Notes under the pieces: generated by a model
The model's database searches: none
What the model saw: only the letters and a program-made list of their open reading frames with translations
What the model was told of the DNA's origin: nothing
Program-made: the position numbers and the translations under genes
NCBI RefSeq assembly: GCF_004798865.1
Contig: NW_025335440.1
Coordinates: 5,262,702-5,326,701, forward strand
Length of the DNA stretch: 64,000 nucleotides
Reading direction: 5' to 3'
Source of the DNA: Varanus komodoensis
Lineage: Eukaryota; Chordata; Lepidosauria; Squamata; Varanidae
Shown: one piece after another, positions 60,431 through 64,000 of the stretch
Numbering within the stretch: position 1 is the stretch's first letter
How the letters are laid out: each line of letters begins with the position of its first letter

Positions 60431-63400
60431 TTTTAAAACCTTGAAATGGAAGTGAACAAGTCAAGCATTCTGATTTCTCTCCCATATAATATGTGCCCAT
60501 AATATGTCAAGTGAATTACCTGACTATTACCCATGTCAGGATGCGCTCCAATTTTGTGGGCTTCAAATCCAGTCAGCTCCTCCCAGCATGCTGGGACCTG
60601 AAGTCCAAAACATCAGGTCCTCCAACTTCTGTCCATCCTTGGGGCAGATAAAATGCTGGCTTGTTTGTTTCCCTCTGATTGGAGCTTGCTCATGGGATTC
60701 TGCTGACATGAGAGGTGCTGGCAGAGAGAATTCCTGTGACTAGACAGGTTTTGTGGTTCAACAGGCAAGCTTTGCTGGTCTTCCACCGGTGGGCTGGATC
60801 TCCTGAGCCTGAGGCATTTCACACTGGGAAAGTCTTATTTTCTGAAAACCAAAGTGACCTGGTACAGAAAAGGTAAAATAACCACTGAATTGCAAATGAT
60901 TTGCCGTGGCTTGTTATGGACAGCGGTTAAGTTTCAAAATGCACCACTACTGCAGTCTGAAAAGCTACATCTTGTGTATAATCTGGCAAAATACATCTCT
61001 CTTTTTTGGTTACATCACACAAAATCATTCTCATTAATCAACTGAACCACAGCTACTTTTAGCTGGACCAATGCACCTCTGTGCAGTCTTGCAGGCCGAT
61101 TTTCAAGTTGCAGATTCAGTTTAGCTGCAAGTTTTTTAAAAAATGGACCATCTTATGGCTAGGCTGGGCCTTCCCAAGTGAAGCGCTGCTATTTTTCAAA
61201 ACAAAGACAGAGGAAGTAGGGGGAGAATTTGGTTGAGCTGCTTAGCTTGTCTTTTTCTCTACAACATTTCCTGTTTATTGGCTCCTCTCCTGGAACCCAC
61301 AAATTAAACTTTGTTGAAAAGAATCAGTCTGAAGATTTTGCTTGCAAACTGAATTCCAAACACCTTACTGGAGATTCACTGACCATGGAGATGACTGAAC
61401 AGACCTTCCTAAACATAAACAAACTGACGGAAGAACTCGTAAATCAGGTGTACAATTTCAAGCTGGGCAGGGGGGAGGTCAAAGCTTGAATTCCCCAAAT
61501 GGCAAACACTTTCACCTCGACCACCAATTGTTTGGCTGCTTCCCAGGTGCTGGGAAATACTTTTCCTAAGCCTTGGAGATTCTCTCTACAAGGGGATATT
61601 GTGTCCAAGCTCGTGATTCCTAGCTCATGGTAGTTCACGGCTAATTTACTTGACATTGTCAACCTCCACGGTCTTTCCTCTGCTTTCCAAGCACCTTTTT
61701 TTTAATAAGATTGAGGAAAAATGAGGCTTTATCTCACTAATAATGATGCAAAAACTAACCAGAGCATTTTTGCAATTCTGCTACTTGTGCTCATGCAATG
61801 AAACATACAAGAAAGCCCAAAAAAATCCCTGGAAAAGGACAAAGGAGCCGATTTTAATCCTGCAAGGAATCTGCTTCCAGATGCAGTAAGTGGAGGATTA
61901 AATGTCTCACACAGAGAAGCCCCTGGCGACTGGTGTGAGCAGCTTTATGCCCTTGGGCTAAGAGAGGGTCCTTGGGCTGGAAGGTGAAGTTAGAATATGC
62001 AAGACTTCACCGCAGATTTTTAAAAGGATCAAGAGAGTCAGGAATCCCCGCAGACATGCTAGGATTTCCGTGGTGTTTGGGCAGCAGGAGGGTGTGCTCA
62101 TATGCTACCAGCCAGACGCGGCCAGTGAGTCCGTGCTAAACGGTCCAGGCATTAGCAGAAGCTGGTGATGCGGGCGAGATGCCTTGAGGTGCGTCCGGGG
62201 CCTCAGTGGGGGCGAGCGGCCGGACGGCTCGGCTCCTCTTCGGCGACGCTCAGAGCTGCGATCGAGTAGGCCGATGGCAAATAGACCTCCACGTGCACCT
62301 GCGGTTGGCGCTCTTCTGCCTGGAGCATGGCGCTGGGTTGTGCTTTCCGGCTGCCACGGCCATTTCCCCGCTAGGTTGCAGAAGGAACAGAAGGGGGGGA
62401 AGGGAATTAGCTTCTGAGGCCTCCATTCAGTAACTAGCTTCTAAAACCAGACGCCAAATAGCTTGGATTCCACTCTGAGCCAAAACATCCTAGACAGGAA
62501 CGGGCAATGCAGAAAATCTTTAGTCTGATTTCCTCAGTAGGCCTTTATCCAAGCACTGTGATACTTCCTTCCCCAAATGAATTACGCGATCCGTCACCAA
62601 AATTCACTTTGTCTCCCTTTAAAAAGTTATATCTCTCTGTCCTCTACAGAAACAACGTGAATTCCGCACATATTTGCGGGTGCGGGTTTTTCTGTGCACA
62701 TGAAGCATGCATGTGCTGAATCCACTGCAGCCTCCCAGTTCGTGTACATACGAAGGGACCATTCTGGAAAAGGGTGCAGTTCACCGGCAGGCCCCCTGGC
62801 CAGCCTCTCATCTGCATTTCCCCTCCCTGGTGCCCTTTGGATATGTTCGACTACAACTCCCATCATCAGCCTGAGCCAGCAGGCTGTCCAACACTTCTAG
62901 AGATCACCGGCCTGGGGAAAGCTGCCAGTGCTTTTTTCTGGCAGGAAATGACCCTCCCACCCCAATCTGCATTCCAAGGCTGCTTTGGGTTTCTTCCATT
63001 CAGATGTGGAACATGTCTCTAGTCCTGCTGAAGTTCTCCCACTGGCGGGTTCGACTGGAACTGCAGCTTAGGCAGTCACTGCAGGAACAGCCAGTTACGT
63101 ATTGTGTTGGCCAAACTGGATCCCACGCAGTTCACATCATTACTCTTGGGATTTTAAGCTATAAATAGCCGATGGGGAGGGCTTGTGCCAAATCAGGACC
63201 ACGGTGCAGGGAAGTGGGGCGGGGGCGTCACATCTTAGCCCTTGCTGTGGTCGGGATCCCAGGTGGGGTGTCTGGGGCCCTGTTCCTGGTTTTGTGGCAT
63301 GATTTTTGTGGTAGCAGCTTCCCATGCAAGTAGGCAGCAGTCGCACAGGTAGAGCTCCAGCAATGCAGCTTTTGTGCATGTGCAGGTACACTGACTGGAT

Positions 63401-63517
63401 TCACCTGCTGAATTTCTTCCATCCACATAACCAAACGGGGGAGCACATCAGCAAGACGGAAGCACTGGCTCACATGCCCAGTCGAAAGTCTGGGAGGCCT
63501 TAGAGAAGCCGGCTCAC
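60431..63517. other. Unassigned DNA at the right of the window
   Basis: Palindromic-repeat arms occur at 60560-60650 and 62820-62935 (TTCGACTACAACTCCCATCA). A small GC-rich patch lies at 62160-62400. The plus frame at 61229-61489 (86 aa, ending LGRGEVKA) looks helical but matches no family I know. No gene is supported. Confidence 0.4.
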
Positions 63518-63604
63518 CTGCAAGGGACGGCACTTCACCGAGGTGAGCGGCGAGTCTGGCATGAAGTTCAGCACGGACACCTGAGCAGAGCAGTCCTGTA
63601 TGGG
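63518..63604 (-). other. Candidate internal coding exon of an unrecognised gene
   Basis: On the minus strand an 87-bp in-frame block is bounded by a strong acceptor (pyrimidine tract then CCGCAG) and a strong donor (CAG then GTGAGC). It would encode 29 residues beginning PIQDCSAQVSVL and ending VKCRPLQ, phase 0 at both ends. I do not recognise the protein and found no partner exon within the window, so it may be the left-most exon of a gene lying to the right, or chance. Confidence 0.35.
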
Positions 63605-63856
63605 CTGCGGAGGAAAAGAATGAATCCAGATTAAACCAGAGCCCCTGGGCCATGCATCCCCCCCTCGCCCCCGCCTTGGGCTTCCCTTTCCACTGGGGGC
63701 ACAGGCCAAATCGTGTCCTCTGCAATAGGTTAAGAGAAGAAACGCTAGTTGGGGTCACACAACGTATAAGCCGGGATACAGGTTGAGAGTGGGCTCAGCA
63801 AGTAATGCTGAATCGTGGGTTGTTATATCGTGTGAACCCAGCCATGCTAACAAACC

Positions 63857-64000
63857 ATGGTTTCATGGAATCATAGAATTGGAAGGGGCCAGGAAGACCA
63901 TTGGGTCCAAGCTGCTGCTGTTGCAGGACACCAAGTTACACCATCCCACTCAGAGGGCTGCCCAGTTTCCTTTCAAATGTCCCCAGTGTGGGAGAGCCCC
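63857..64000 (-). mobile_element. CR1 LINE 3' end, running off the window
   Basis: Antisense of the CR1 terminus: ATCATAGAATTGGAAGGGGC, then TTGCAGGACACCAAGTTACA, CAGAGGGCTGCCCAGTTTCC. It matches the plus-strand copies at 58260-58482 and 58600-58735, in inverse orientation. Confidence 0.9.

Noticed and set aside
61229-61489. 86-codon plus-strand frame as a small gene
   Set aside because: No Kozak-quality start, no clear splice partners, and no similarity I can recognise; left as unassigned DNA.
1-64000. CRISPR array, operon, or other prokaryotic system
   Set aside because: The window is vertebrate nuclear DNA with spliced genes; no regularly spaced repeat array exists.

Overview
The window looks like nuclear DNA from a squamate reptile, most likely a lizard. 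The case rests on spliced vertebrate genes combined with a squamate-type repeat set: Sauria-type tRNA SINEs, a second long tRNA-derived SINE, a 5S rRNA-derived SINE, Bov-B (RTE) LINE pieces, several CR1 LINEs and a hAT fragment. The species cannot be named from the sequence alone.

Four protein-coding genes can be supported, all on the minus strand. From left to right they are a small three-exon ISG12-family gene (IFI27L2-like, 9.05-11.65 kb), HMGCL (nine coding exons, 18.9-28.4 kb), FUCA1 (eight coding exons, 33.9-43.3 kb) and CNR2 (coding sequence in one exon, 50.0-51.1 kb, with a 3' splice site just before the start codon). All reading frames are intact, exon phases agree at every junction, and predicted lengths (101, 322, 460 and 358 aa) fit their families. 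HMGCL-FUCA1-CNR2 is a conserved vertebrate linkage (human 1p36). GALE, which lies next to the 3' side of HMGCL in mammals, is not recognisable here; the ISG12-family gene occupies that side.

The genes do not form a pathway. HMGCL is a mitochondrial and peroxisomal ketogenic lyase, FUCA1 a lysosomal glycosidase, CNR2 a G-protein-coupled receptor, and the ISG12 protein a small hydrophobic interferon-response protein. HMGCL and FUCA1 start in CpG islands that carry CLEAR/USF-type E-boxes. Two more CpG islands (4.8-5.56 kb and 15.4-15.96 kb) look like promoters but have no coding gene I can recognise. GC-rich blocks at 56.0-56.65 and 58.74-60.4 kb are also unassigned, and one well-formed orphan exon candidate lies near 63.5 kb.

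Most of the rest is repeats and unassigned non-coding sequence. The clearest are a Bov-B copy with a 14-bp target-site duplication (30.5-31.2 kb), a SINE inserted into a SINE with a 13-bp duplication (51.5-52.16 kb), a CR1 copy broken up by three Sauria SINEs (12.9-15.1 kb), and a covarying stem-loop shared by the 3' ends of several element families. I found no novel multi-gene system, CRISPR array or bacterial-type feature.
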